A DNA stretch of 11,085 nt from Bacteroidota bacterium (GTDB taxonomy: Bacteria; Bacteroidota; Bacteroidia; NS11-12g; UBA955): positions 1 to 11,085 of the forward strand of contig JAURQA010000144.1 in NCBI GenBank assembly GCA_030836345.1. The letters are read 5' to 3'. The notes below the pieces were generated by a model. It was not told where the DNA came from. It did not search any database and saw nothing but the letters and a program-made list of their open reading frames with translations. The position numbers and the translations under genes are program-made. Shown here piece by piece: positions 1 to 7,654 of this stretch. Positions within the stretch are counted from its first letter, which is position 1. Each line of letters starts with the position of its first letter.

Positions 1-34
1 ACACATCCAAACGAATTATAATTATTAGTAAGAA

Positions 35-616
35 ATGTTAAACTGGTTTAAGAATATAGACTTTTGGCTTTTTAAGGTGATTAATCAAGAATTAGCAAGC
101 GAAACACTGGATGTTTTTATGGCTGCCATGAGTAATAAGTTTTTCTGGATTCCACTCTATTTGCTCATTCTCCTTTTTCTGATTAAGCAATATGGAATAG
201 TAAGTTGGTTATATATTTTGACTTTAATTCTTGCGGTTTCAAGCGCTGATTTAATTAGTAGTAAGCTCATGAAACCTGGCTTTGAAAGAATCAGGCCCTG
301 TAATATTGCTGAATTGAACCCCAGATTACCTATCGGGAAAAGTCCATCCTATGGATTTGTGAGCAGCCATGCCGCAAATCATGCAGCTGTCGCAACATTT
401 GTGATTTTGGCCTTTTCTTTGAGACGTTGGAAAAGAGCTGCATTTGTTATCTGGGCAGTCCTAATCGCTTACAGTAGAGTATACTTAGGAAAGCACTTCT
501 TCTTTGATGTTTTCTTTGGAGCTCTATTAGGCCTATTACTAGTCTATTTATGGTGGTTTTTACTAAATATAGTAAAGAAAAAATGGTTTTCTCAACCTAT
601 AAAAGCAGAGCACTAA
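35..616 (+). CDS. PAP2-family membrane phosphatase
   Basis: This 193-residue integral membrane protein belongs to the type 2 phosphatidic acid phosphatase (PAP2) family. Members remove phosphate from lipid phosphates or isoprenyl pyrophosphates at the membrane. Three active-site motifs are visible: K-x6-R-P at residues 80-88, the histidine motif at 109-112, and SR-x5-H-x3-D at 147-158, with His112 and His154 as the expected catalytic pair. Hydrophobic stretches lie near residues 39-50, 57-70, 118-128, 136-147 and 158-180. The histidine motif reads VSSH instead of the usual PSGH, but the histidine is kept. The ATG at 35 has no Shine-Dalgarno sequence, as usual in Bacteroidota, and its promoter may lie before the window. 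Undecaprenyl-pyrophosphate or lipid A phosphatase activity are both possible, and the sequence does not decide between them. The family call is firm; the substrate is unknown. Confidence 0.9.
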   Translation: MLNWFKNIDFWLFKVINQELASETLDVFMAAMSNKFFWIPLYLLILLFLIKQYGIVSWLYILTLILAVSSADLISSKLMKPGFERIRPCNIAELNPRLPIGKSPSYGFVSSHAANHAAVATFVILAFSLRRWKRAAFVIWAVLIAYSRVYLGKHFFFDVFFGALLGLLLVYLWWFLLNIVKKKWFSQPIKAEH

Positions 617-646
617 TTATTCATTCATAGGGACAATAAATCCGCT

Positions 647-654
647 TACCTTTG
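647..654 (+). promoter_or_regulatory. Bacteroidota-type -7 element for obg
   Basis: TACCTTTG matches the Bacteroidota -7 consensus TAnnTTTG exactly and ends 8 bases before the obg ATG. The -33 region at 624-627 reads TTCA, a partial match to TTTG. Transcription should start only a few bases before the start codon, so obg probably has its own promoter and a very short or absent leader. Confidence 0.6.
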
Positions 655-662
655 CAACATAA

Positions 663-1649
663 ATGGCGGAAAGCAACTTTATTGATTACGTAAAAATATT
701 TTTTAAAAGTGGTAATGGGGGAGCTGGTAGCCATCACTATCACAGATCGAAGGGAAACCCTAAAGGGGGACCGGACGGAGGAGATGGAGGTAAAGGTGGT
801 GATATCATACTCAGAGGAAACAAGCAACTCTGGACCTTAATCCATCTAAAGTTCCGTAAGCATATTTTCGCAGATCATGGAAACCCCGGCGGCGAAAGCC
901 ATAGTACAGGTAAAAGCGGACAAAATATAATTTTAGATGTCCCTCTGGGAACCGTAGCTAGAGATTTTGAAACGAAGGACTTTATTGGAGAAATAACCGA
1001 GGAAGGGGAAGAACTAACTCTTCTTTCAGGGGGTAAAGGAGGCCTAGGAAACAGCAAATTTAAAACGAGTACCAACCAAGCACCTAAATATGCACAACCT
1101 GGCGAGACGGGTATTGAGCAAACCTTAATTCTCGAGCTAAAAGTTCTTGCAGATGTAGGATTAGTTGGGTTTCCTAATGCTGGGAAAAGTACTTTGCTGA
1201 GCGTTGTTTCTGCCGCTAAACCCGAAATTGCCAATTATCCATTTACTACTTTAGTTCCAAATTTAGGGGTTATTCCCTACAGAGATTATAGGAGTTTTGT
1301 AATGGCTGATATACCCGGAATTATCGAAGGAGCACATGAAGGAAAAGGGCTTGGACATCGCTTTTTAAGACATATTGAAAGAAACTCAGTCCTTCTTTTC
1401 TTAATTCCTGCCGATAGCGATGATCACCTAAAGGAGTATCAAATCTTAGTTAATGAACTTGAAAAGTTCAACCCTGAACTCTTGACTAAAGAACACATGA
1501 TTTCTATTTCAAAATCGGATATGTTGGATGATGAGTTAAAGAGTGCCATAGCCAATGAGTTCTCCGCCCCGGTGCACTTTTTTAGTTCTGTAGCTCAACA
1601 AGGGCTTCAAGAATTAAAAGATAAGCTCTGGACAATTCTTCAAAAGTAA
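663..1649 (+). CDS. obg: Obg/CgtA GTPase
   Basis: Obg is an essential GTPase that binds the large ribosomal subunit and links ribosome assembly to growth and stress signals. Residues 1-159 form the glycine-rich Obg fold (for example [13 protein letters not shown] at 35-47). The G domain follows: G1 GFPNAGKST at 169-177, G2 region NYPFTTLVP at 191-199, G3 DIPGIIEGA at 216-224, G4 SKSD at 283-286 and G5 near 308-310. G4 has Ser in place of the usual Asn of NKxD. At 328 residues it ends just after the G domain, without the C-terminal extension seen in some other phyla. The ATG at 663 gives the expected family N-terminus. The gene ends 11 bases from the convergent transporter gene, with no obvious terminator between them. 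Confidence 0.98.
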   Translation: MAESNFIDYVKIFFKSGNGGAGSHHYHRSKGNPKGGPDGGDGGKGGDIILRGNKQLWTLIHLKFRKHIFADHGNPGGESHSTGKSGQNIILDVPLGTVARDFETKDFIGEITEEGEELTLLSGGKGGLGNSKFKTSTNQAPKYAQPGETGIEQTLILELKVLADVGLVGFPNAGKSTLLSVVSAAKPEIANYPFTTLVPNLGVIPYRDYRSFVMADIPGIIEGAHEGKGLGHRFLRHIERNSVLLFLIPADSDDHLKEYQILVNELEKFNPELLTKEHMISISKSDMLDDELKSAIANEFSAPVHFFSSVAQQGLQELKDKLWTILQK

Positions 1650-1660
1650 AGAAAATAGGC

Positions 1661-3859
1661 TTATATAGAATTACAGATGGTATTGTGCAAGCCTTCGGTA
1701 AATTCAATTAAGACGGTAATTTCTTCTTCTGTAGCATATCTAATATGCTCGAAAACTACAATTTCCTTTCCGTTACTCTCAATATAAAAGGACTCTTCAT
1801 TGCTTATAAGATAATCGCAAATTTCTTTTCCAAAGAAAGCTTGAATTCCTTCCTCATCATCTCCCTTTATCAAAAGTTTTCTATCCAGTTGTTCAGATGC
1901 AACATGCACATCAGTATGCACAGCAATTTCTCTAAGTCGATCGTAAACTTGCTCAGGCTCTACGCTAAATGATGGAACGGGACATGGACTAGTAAAACGA
2001 ATAATCGTAGTATGCAACTCATTTTGAGCAACCCACTCACCCTCATGGAAATTTAAATCACATAATACCCAAGAGGTATTATTCTGCTCAAAATTTCCTC
2101 GAATAGAGTTTTTTCTAAACTGTGGAGGCCTTGTACTAAAGAAGGGAAAAGTTTGTAAAGATGCATTTTTATGAATAATTTCTGAATCGAATTCATATCC
2201 TTTTTCACGGCAAGCATCTTTCAATTTATTTTGCCTTCGGGTCAAACCTCTATTTCTTTTCCAAACACTGTCACTCAACCTCAGGGCCAAATGATGGGGG
2301 GAAGAACTATGGAATTTCTCTAAGCCTGTTATACTAAACTGGCCTCCTTTCTTCTCGAACGCATCGGCCGTATTATGAACCATCTCTAACATGGTATGAT
2401 CGACCAATTTGGCATTTGCAAAATTAAAAGCCACCGTGCTTTCATCTGGGATTTTATTTATGACTTTTTGCATTTTCAATGCACCTAGAAAATTAACAAC
2501 TCCTTTGGCTGAGATAGCTACTTTTTTATTTTCCTCTTCGGTATATGAAAATTTTGGATTTCGAGAAGCCCTCCAGAATTGTTTTAAGGTCATCCCTGAA
2601 AAGAAAGAGGTAAGAATAAAGTCAAATAGCGTTCCTGCTATAATACCAGCAACCAATCCATTATTTATGGTAAACCAAAAAGCAATAACAAAAATTAACA
2701 ATTGTTCCCAACCCATTTCTAAGGCATCGTAGAATTTCTTTGGTGAGCATAAGCGGTAACCGGTGAAAACTAATATTCCAGCTAAAGCTGCTTTTGGAAC
2801 TAAATTTAACATAGAAACAGCAAAGAATAATATCAAAATCAAAAATGCACCATGTGCTATATTACTGAGTCTCTGCTTGCCACCTACATTTACATTTACA
2901 CTACTTCTTATAATTACAGTGATTGCTGGAATCCCCCCAAGCGCAGAAGAAAGAGCAGTTGTAAACCCACTACTGGTTAAGTCTTTATTTAAGTCTGTTT
3001 TTCGATTTAAAGGATCCATTTTATCAACTGCCTTAGCACTTAATAAATTCTCGACCAATAAGATAATGAAAATAGAAAAAGAATGGACCCAAAACATAGA
3101 CTCCCAAATTCGATCAAATACAGGAAATACCATTGAATGAATCACATCATGCGGCAAGCGAACCAGAAGATCTCTGCTAAGCTCCACATCCATCCCCAAG
3201 AAGACGGCTGAATCTGCATTTTGCATATTAAAAGCAAGCGTCCAGGGCAAACCCATTAGTAAAACCCAAATAGCGGCGGGAATTCTTCGAATCAGTTTAA
3301 TGGGTACTTTTGGATGTATGTATAGAAAAATAACACTAATAAGCGCGATACATGTGGCAATGGGATTAAGATTTAATATGCCCGCAGGAATTTCTTGAAA
3401 ATTTTCGATGGGTGAAACACCCTCTGGCATATAGCCAAAAAATTCATCAATCTGTTTAACAACGATAATGAACCCGATACCTGCTAGTAAGCCGTTGATA
3501 GCAGAAGTTGGCAAGAGTTCGGCATATTTACCCAGTTTAAAAACACCCGTTAAAAATAAAAATAAGCCCGAGGCCATAATACAAGCGAGTACATAAGGAA
3601 TTCCATTTTCGCCTCCTCCAAAATACAGCAAGGCAGCAGATAGCACTACAATAGAACCATTAGCTGGCCCCTTTATGCCCACATGCGTTCCTCCAAATAT
3701 CCATCCCGTAATTCCTCCAATGGCAGCGGCAATTATACCAGAAACAGGAGGAAGCCCACTGGCAATAGCAATTCCCAAACAAAGGGGCAAGGCTACTAAA
3801 GCCACACTTATCCCAGCTAAAATATCTCCTCGGAAGCTTGAAAATATACCCGTCTTCAT
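1661..3859 (-). CDS. SulP-family anion transporter with STAS domain and C-terminal extension
   Basis: This inner-membrane permease belongs to the SulP (SLC26-like) family, whose members move sulfate, bicarbonate or other anions. From the ATG at 3859 it has 732 residues. Residues 1-420 are mostly hydrophobic and include the family-typical start DILAGISVALVALPLCLGIA (12-31) and the SALGGIPAITVIIRSS region (305-320). A cytoplasmic STAS-like domain spans about 450-515, with the loop NFANAKLVDHTMLEMV near 479-494. About 160 further residues (570-732) are soluble, and I cannot assign them to a named family. An in-frame TTG at 3883 is possible, but ATG at 3859 gives the usual SulP N-terminus, and a promoter-like element at 3868-3875 would exclude the TTG. 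The substrate is uncertain: bicarbonate and sulfate are both common in this family, and no carbonic anhydrase or sulfur gene lies beside it. Confidence 0.93.
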   Translation of the reverse strand: MKTGIFSSFRGDILAGISVALVALPLCLGIAIASGLPPVSGIIAAAIGGITGWIFGGTHVGIKGPANGSIVVLSAALLYFGGGENGIPYVLACIMASGLFLFLTGVFKLGKYAELLPTSAINGLLAGIGFIIVVKQIDEFFGYMPEGVSPIENFQEIPAGILNLNPIATCIALISVIFLYIHPKVPIKLIRRIPAAIWVLLMGLPWTLAFNMQNADSAVFLGMDVELSRDLLVRLPHDVIHSMVFPVFDRIWESMFWVHSFSIFIILLVENLLSAKAVDKMDPLNRKTDLNKDLTSSGFTTALSSALGGIPAITVIIRSSVNVNVGGKQRLSNIAHGAFLILILFFAVSMLNLVPKAALAGILVFTGYRLCSPKKFYDALEMGWEQLLIFVIAFWFTINNGLVAGIIAGTLFDFILTSFFSGMTLKQFWRASRNPKFSYTEEENKKVAISAKGVVNFLGALKMQKVINKIPDESTVAFNFANAKLVDHTMLEMVHNTADAFEKKGGQFSITGLEKFHSSSPHHLALRLSDSVWKRNRGLTRRQNKLKDACREKGYEFDSEIIHKNASLQTFPFFSTRPPQFRKNSIRGNFEQNNTSWVLCDLNFHEGEWVAQNELHTTIIRFTSPCPVPSFSVEPEQVYDRLREIAVHTDVHVASEQLDRKLLIKGDDEEGIQAFFGKEICDYLISNEESFYIESNGKEIVVFEHIRYATEEEITVLIEFTEGLHNTICNSI

Positions 3860-3867
3860 TACTCTTG

Positions 3868-3897
3868 CAAAATAGGAATTCAAAACTTATAAAACAA
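3868..3897 (-). promoter_or_regulatory. possible promoter of the SulP gene
   Basis: On the minus strand, TTG (3897-3895) is followed after 20 bases by TATTTTG (3874-3868), one base shorter than the TAnnTTTG consensus. The G lies 8 bases before the ATG at 3859, the same distance as in obg. The match is imperfect. If used, it makes the transporter independent of the glycosyltransferase upstream and yields a nearly leaderless mRNA. Confidence 0.35.
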
Positions 3898-3923
3898 TTT
3901 GATAAAAAAATAAAGATTTATTC

Positions 3924-5849
3924 TTAGGCAAAAAGCCATTGACTTAATAAGCCCAGATCTCTGTATACGCTATAGTCTCTTGCATACGCCAAATTGATAT
4001 TTTCCAACAAAGAAATATCTTGGTGGTTCCCCATAGGACTTAAAATTCCAGGTTTCAATTTAGGGAGCCGTGAGGCATTTTCTGTATTGGTATAGCTCAC
4101 TATAGTTTTACTGCCCAAAATTACCTTTGGTATATTTTTCACTAAAGTTCGACCTTTCTTAAAAAAAACCAACAGAGGCAACAGCATAATAGAAAGCAAT
4201 CCAATGGTAATATCTAAGATTCTCTTTTTGCGCTTGATGTACCTTTTAGCAATGTCAAACTTTATATCAATGGTATATAATTCGCCTGGTTGATTTTTAG
4301 AATTTGAGCCAATAATAAAAAGACTTTGTTCTGGAACAATTTTAAATTGAATGTTTTGATCTGCCAATTGGCTCATAAATCCCATAATCTCTGAATTATC
4401 AATATCCTTCGCACTAAAAATAATAGTATTAATTTTAAAAATATCGATGATTTCATCTAGTTGACCAATCTGTCCCGTGGCCCCTTCCACTTTATCTGAG
4501 CTATAATTAACCCAAATGCAGTGATCCATTTTTACCTGACTTTGGCTAAGAAGACTGTTAATTCTTTGATATTCCTTATCTAAAGAAATAATGGCAATTC
4601 GCAATAACTCTTGATCATTGGCGCCAAACCTTTTATTCTTAGCGAAGAAAACTAATTCTCTTAACGCAGGCAATATGAGAACAGCCCATGCCGAACCTAA
4701 ACCCAAAATAGCTCTAGAAAATCTATAATCTCTAGGCAAAAAAGCATAGATAGCAATCAGAAGAACCGAACCAGTTAGAGCTCCTCGAATAAGCCTTTTT
4801 TGACTCAAAGGTTTATCATAGCCTCCCGAAAGAAAGACCGTAATTAAAATCACAACGATGTATATAGGAACAAAAATTTCATAAAATGAATCTGGATAAA
4901 AGTTCAAAACAAACTTATTATACTTCTCCCAGTATTTAGCTATTCCTAAAAAGCCAAGGTATATAGCAATAAAGTCTAGTACTGGCCAAACCAAGCGATT
5001 AAAAGCCCCGTGGCACAGTGCAAGTATTGCGCGAAGCCAAATAGCTAAATTAATGAAAGTCGCGAAGCTTCCAGCCATTTTCTTGGAATAGTGCTTGTTC
5101 GCAAAAATGACCATGGCTTGGTAAAATATTTTGATATAATTGGCAGACTTCTTTTTGGTACTTTCTCCTTTATAGTGAATAACCGTGGTATCACTGCAAT
5201 AAAAGTTCTTAGCTCCACTTTGAGTAATGCGGTAACTCAAATCAATATCTTCTCCGTACATAAAAAAGGTTTCGTCTAGCAAACCCACCTGATCCAGAAC
5301 ACTGCGCTTCATAAACATAAATGCCCCACTCAGAACTTCTACTTCATGGTTTTTATCCTCATCTAAATATTTTAAATGATACCCACCAAATTCTTTGCTT
5401 TTCGGAAGCAAAGAGGAAAGTCCGCACATTTTATAAAAGGCTCTTCGTGGAGTGGGCAATCCCCTCTTACTTTCTGGCAAGAACTTCCCCTTCCCATCGA
5501 TCATTCGAACACCTAAAGCTCCAAAATTTTCTCTTTGATCTGCAAATTCAAGACAAATTTTTAAGGTGTCCTCTTGTAAAACGGTATCTGGGTTTAAGAG
5601 TAAAATATAATTTCCTTTAGCCCTCTTTATGGCAACATTATTTCCCCTACTAAAACCTGTATTCTCTTTTAAGGCGATGAGATTTACCCAGGGGAATTTT
5701 GATTCAACTAATTCAACACTGCCATCCACCGAATTATTATCCACTACAAAAACTTCCGTATCCAAGCCTTGAATAGCTTTGTGAACAGACAGTAGCGTCT
5801 GCTCCAAAAAATGTTTTACATTATAGTTTACAATTACAATCGAAAGCAT
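3924..5849 (-). CDS. GT2 glycosyltransferase fused to a degenerate sugar-phosphate transferase-like region
   Basis: From the ATG at 5849 the product has 641 residues. Residues 1-255 form a GT-A family 2 glycosyltransferase of the rhamnosyltransferase-like type: SIVIVNYNV at 3-11, DNNS at 37-40, NPDT at 86-89 in the DxD position, and GEDIDLS at 199-205. Hydrophobic segments follow near 261-281, 286-307, 322-341, 356-371 and 380-403. Then come a soluble Rossmann-like stretch (about 414-530) and one more membrane segment (544-563). The part after 322 resembles polyprenyl-phosphate sugar-1-phosphate transferases of the WbaP/WcaJ type, but the catalytic core is missing. It probably builds a surface glycan at the inner membrane. 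The ATG lies one base after the recR stop codon, suggesting translational coupling. A TTG at 5867 would overlap recR and add only six residues, so ATG is preferred. Substrate and product are unknown. Confidence 0.88.
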   Translation of the reverse strand: MLSIVIVNYNVKHFLEQTLLSVHKAIQGLDTEVFVVDNNSVDGSVELVESKFPWVNLIALKENTGFSRGNNVAIKRAKGNYILLLNPDTVLQEDTLKICLEFADQRENFGALGVRMIDGKGKFLPESKRGLPTPRRAFYKMCGLSSLLPKSKEFGGYHLKYLDEDKNHEVEVLSGAFMFMKRSVLDQVGLLDETFFMYGEDIDLSYRITQSGAKNFYCSDTTVIHYKGESTKKKSANYIKIFYQAMVIFANKHYSKKMAGSFATFINLAIWLRAILALCHGAFNRLVWPVLDFIAIYLGFLGIAKYWEKYNKFVLNFYPDSFYEIFVPIYIVVILITVFLSGGYDKPLSQKRLIRGALTGSVLLIAIYAFLPRDYRFSRAILGLGSAWAVLILPALRELVFFAKNKRFGANDQELLRIAIISLDKEYQRINSLLSQSQVKMDHCIWVNYSSDKVEGATGQIGQLDEIIDIFKINTIIFSAKDIDNSEIMGFMSQLADQNIQFKIVPEQSLFIIGSNSKNQPGELYTIDIKFDIAKRYIKRKKRILDITIGLLSIMLLPLLVFFKKGRTLVKNIPKVILGSKTIVSYTNTENASRLPKLKPGILSPMGNHQDISLLENINLAYARDYSVYRDLGLLSQWLFA

Positions 5850-5850
5850 A

Positions 5851-6456
5851 TTAATATTGATATTCAATGCGATTTAAAATACTATTGCCTAAGGTAAGTT
5901 CATCGGCATATTCAAGTTCTGCACCCACAGAGATTCCTCTGGAGATCGTGCTTACTTTTACTTTATAAGGGCTAAGTATCTTAGCAATATAAAATAATGT
6001 AGTATCGCCTTCTACCGTGGTATTTAAAGCAAGAATAATTTCTTTAGCTTCGGATTTAATTACTTTAGAGACCAGCTGTTCTATATTTAATTGCTCTGGG
6101 CCAATCCCATCTATGGGAGCAATAAGACCCCCAAGCACGAAATAGGTTCCCATAAATTGGTTCGTATTCTCAATAGCCATTAAATCCGTAAAATCTTCCA
6201 CCACACAAATGGTCTGTGAATCTCTATTTGTATTTGTACAAATATCACAGGTTTCCGAGTCGGCTATATTAAAGCACTCTTCGCACAAATGCAGCTCGGT
6301 TTTTAATTTTAAAATAGCGCCTGCGATATTTACAATTTCATGTTCTGGCCTTTTTATCAGATGCATGACCAAACGTAGGGCTGTTCTTTTCCCTATACCA
6401 GGAAATGAACTTAAGGCATTAGTGGCTTCTTCTCTAACCTGACTACTGAACTGCAA
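5851..6456 (-). CDS. recR: recombination mediator RecR
   Basis: RecR works with RecO, and in some bacteria RecF, to load RecA onto SSB-coated single-stranded DNA during gap repair. The 201-residue protein shows all family parts: a helix-hairpin-helix with FPGIGKRTA at 18-26, a four-cysteine zinc site (Cys58, Cys61, Cys70, Cys73), a Toprim domain beginning VVEDFTDLMAIE at 85-96 with LGGLIAPIDGIGP at 108-120, and the C-terminal RGISVGAELEYAD segment at 173-185. The start is TTG at 6456. A TAA stop lies in frame four codons upstream, and no ATG occurs before residue 31, inside the conserved fold, so a non-ATG start is forced. A perfect -7 element ends 4 bases before this TTG, implying a leaderless message. 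The length is normal for the family. Confidence 0.97.
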   Translation of the reverse strand: MQFSSQVREEATNALSSFPGIGKRTALRLVMHLIKRPEHEIVNIAGAILKLKTELHLCEECFNIADSETCDICTNTNRDSQTICVVEDFTDLMAIENTNQFMGTYFVLGGLIAPIDGIGPEQLNIEQLVSKVIKSEAKEIILALNTTVEGDTTLFYIAKILSPYKVKVSTISRGISVGAELEYADELTLGNSILNRIEYQY

Positions 6457-6460
6457 GCTG

Positions 6461-6468
6461 CAAATTTA
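6461..6468 (-). promoter_or_regulatory. -7 promoter element for recR
   Basis: On the minus strand the sequence reads TAAATTTG, an exact match to TAnnTTTG, followed by C and then the recR TTG start 4 bases on. The in-frame TAA that blocks any upstream start lies within this element. The nearest TTG that could serve as -33 (6495-6493) is 24 bases away, longer than the usual 19, so the -33 assignment is weak. Confidence 0.55.
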
Positions 6469-6477
6469 AGCCGAAAT

Positions 6478-7611
6478 ATGAAGTATTGTGTACAAGCGTT
6501 AAATTCCGCTAACTTTGCATCCTTGAATATCTTCCTTTACATAGGCGCAGCCTACCTTCTTGTCCAAATATGGCAATGGATTCAATTCCTTCGTTACAAG
6601 GCTATTTCACAAAACAAACCTAGCGAATGGCCTTTTATTTCAGTATGGGTTGCTGCCCGAAACGAAGAGGAGAATATTGAAGCCTGCCTAAATAGTCTCA
6701 TCGCAATGGACTACCCCAAGGAAAAGCTTCAAATCATTGTAGGCAATGACCAAAGCACAGACAAAACAAAACAAATTGCCTCAGCAATTGCAGAGCAAAA
6801 CCCTCAACTACTCATTATAGATATAGTTGACCACCCTGAACTAAAGGCAAAAGCTCGAGTAATGGCACAAATTGACAAGCATGCCCAGGGAGACTTTTAT
6901 TTAGTAACCGACGCAGATGTTATTGTAAAACCAAGCTGGGCAAAAGAGATGATCATGCAACTAACGGAGGAGACAGGAGTTGCCAGTGGCACCACCATGG
7001 TGCAGGCAGAAGGATTCTGGGGAAGCATGCAAAGCATTGATTGGGCCTACTTTATGGGTCTATTAAACGTCATAAGTTACAGTGGAATCCCCGCAACTGC
7101 AGTAGGTAATAATATGATTGTTCGAAAAAAAGCGTACTGGGAAACCGGCGGCTATGGCGCTATTCGATTTAGCATTACAGAGGATTATAAATTATACAGC
7201 GAGGTTTGTGCAAAAGGCTGGAAATGGAAAAATATCATGAATCCTAAAGTCTTGGCATATTCGCTTCCAACCAATGGGTTTATATCCCTGCTTCATCAAA
7301 GAAAGCGATGGCTCAGTGGTGGAAAAGCGCTTCCCTGGTACTGGTGGGTTTTATTTGGTATTTTTGGATTGTATTATTTCATTATTCCTGCACTGCTTCT
7401 GAGCCAACCCTTAGCTGCAATTGCTTTACTTATTGCTAAATTTGGATTGCAATACCTTCATATTTATAGAATATATTCCCTGCTAGGAGAACCCCAACCC
7501 CGATTAATACAGCACCTTCAATATGAGTTTTACCTTTTTATATTAACCATAAGCACCGCTATTTTCTTCCTTATTCCGGTAAAAACAATCTGGAAAGGCC
7601 GAGCCTACTAA
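6478..7611 (+). CDS. membrane-bound GT2 glycosyltransferase with QxxRW motif
   Basis: This is a family 2 glycosyltransferase of the cellulose/hyaluronan synthase-like type, anchored in the inner membrane with its catalytic domain in the cytoplasm. With the ATG at 6478 it has 377 residues: a membrane segment at about 17-38, then VAARNEEENI at 58-67, GNDQSTDKT at 89-97, TDADV at 144-148 (DxD site), TED at 234-236 (likely catalytic base) and QRKRW at 274-278 (QxxRW). Hydrophobic segments near 289-305, 305-325 and 350-368 follow. These motifs fit either a processive synthase or a lipid glycosyltransferase. The true start may be the in-frame TTG at 6523 (residue 16), because an exact -7 promoter element sits at 6510-6517 inside the longer reading frame; the first 15 residues add no recognisable feature. 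It diverges from recR. Sugar and acceptor are unknown. Confidence 0.9.
   Translation: MKYCVQALNSANFASLNIFLYIGAAYLLVQIWQWIQFLRYKAISQNKPSEWPFISVWVAARNEEENIEACLNSLIAMDYPKEKLQIIVGNDQSTDKTKQIASAIAEQNPQLLIIDIVDHPELKAKARVMAQIDKHAQGDFYLVTDADVIVKPSWAKEMIMQLTEETGVASGTTMVQAEGFWGSMQSIDWAYFMGLLNVISYSGIPATAVGNNMIVRKKAYWETGGYGAIRFSITEDYKLYSEVCAKGWKWKNIMNPKVLAYSLPTNGFISLLHQRKRWLSGGKALPWYWWVLFGIFGLYYFIIPALLLSQPLAAIALLIAKFGLQYLHIYRIYSLLGEPQPRLIQHLQYEFYLFILTISTAIFFLIPVKTIWKGRAY
6486..6517 (+). promoter_or_regulatory. promoter of the membrane glycosyltransferase gene
   Basis: TAACTTTG at 6510-6517 matches TAnnTTTG exactly and is followed by C. TTG at 6486-6488 lies 21 bases upstream as a possible -33. The element is 5 bases before an in-frame TTG codon (6523) that opens directly into the first membrane segment. 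If this promoter is the main one, the ATG at 6478 is not transcribed from it. Confidence 0.5.
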
Positions 7612-7654
7612 AACCCTCCGCCAAGGCTACATTTATAATATTTTACAAAAATAA

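Noticed and set aside
875..1234. 119-residue minus-strand open frame inside obg
   Set aside because: It is the antisense shadow of the conserved Obg and G domains; its composition simply mirrors the glycine-rich coding strand.
1657..1694. AGGCTT/AAGCCT inverted repeat between the convergent obg and SulP ends as a bidirectional terminator
   Set aside because: Six pairs around a 26-base loop inside coding sequence would be unstable, and no T-run follows on either strand.
2409..3140. Two plus-strand open frames of 107 and 125 residues within the SulP gene
   Set aside because: Both are antisense shadows of the transporter membrane and STAS regions, with no start signals or family motifs.
3897..3923. 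AT-only hairpin followed by T residues after the large glycosyltransferase (minus strand) as a terminator
   Set aside because: The stem AATAA/TTATT has five A-T pairs and no G-C pair. The T-run is real, but the helix is too weak to claim termination.
6486..6495. Near-palindrome TTGTGTACAA between recR and the divergent glycosyltransferase as an operator or shared -33
   Set aside because: The arms are only four bases, and spacings to the two -7 elements (21 and 24) are off the usual 19; no second copy was noticed.
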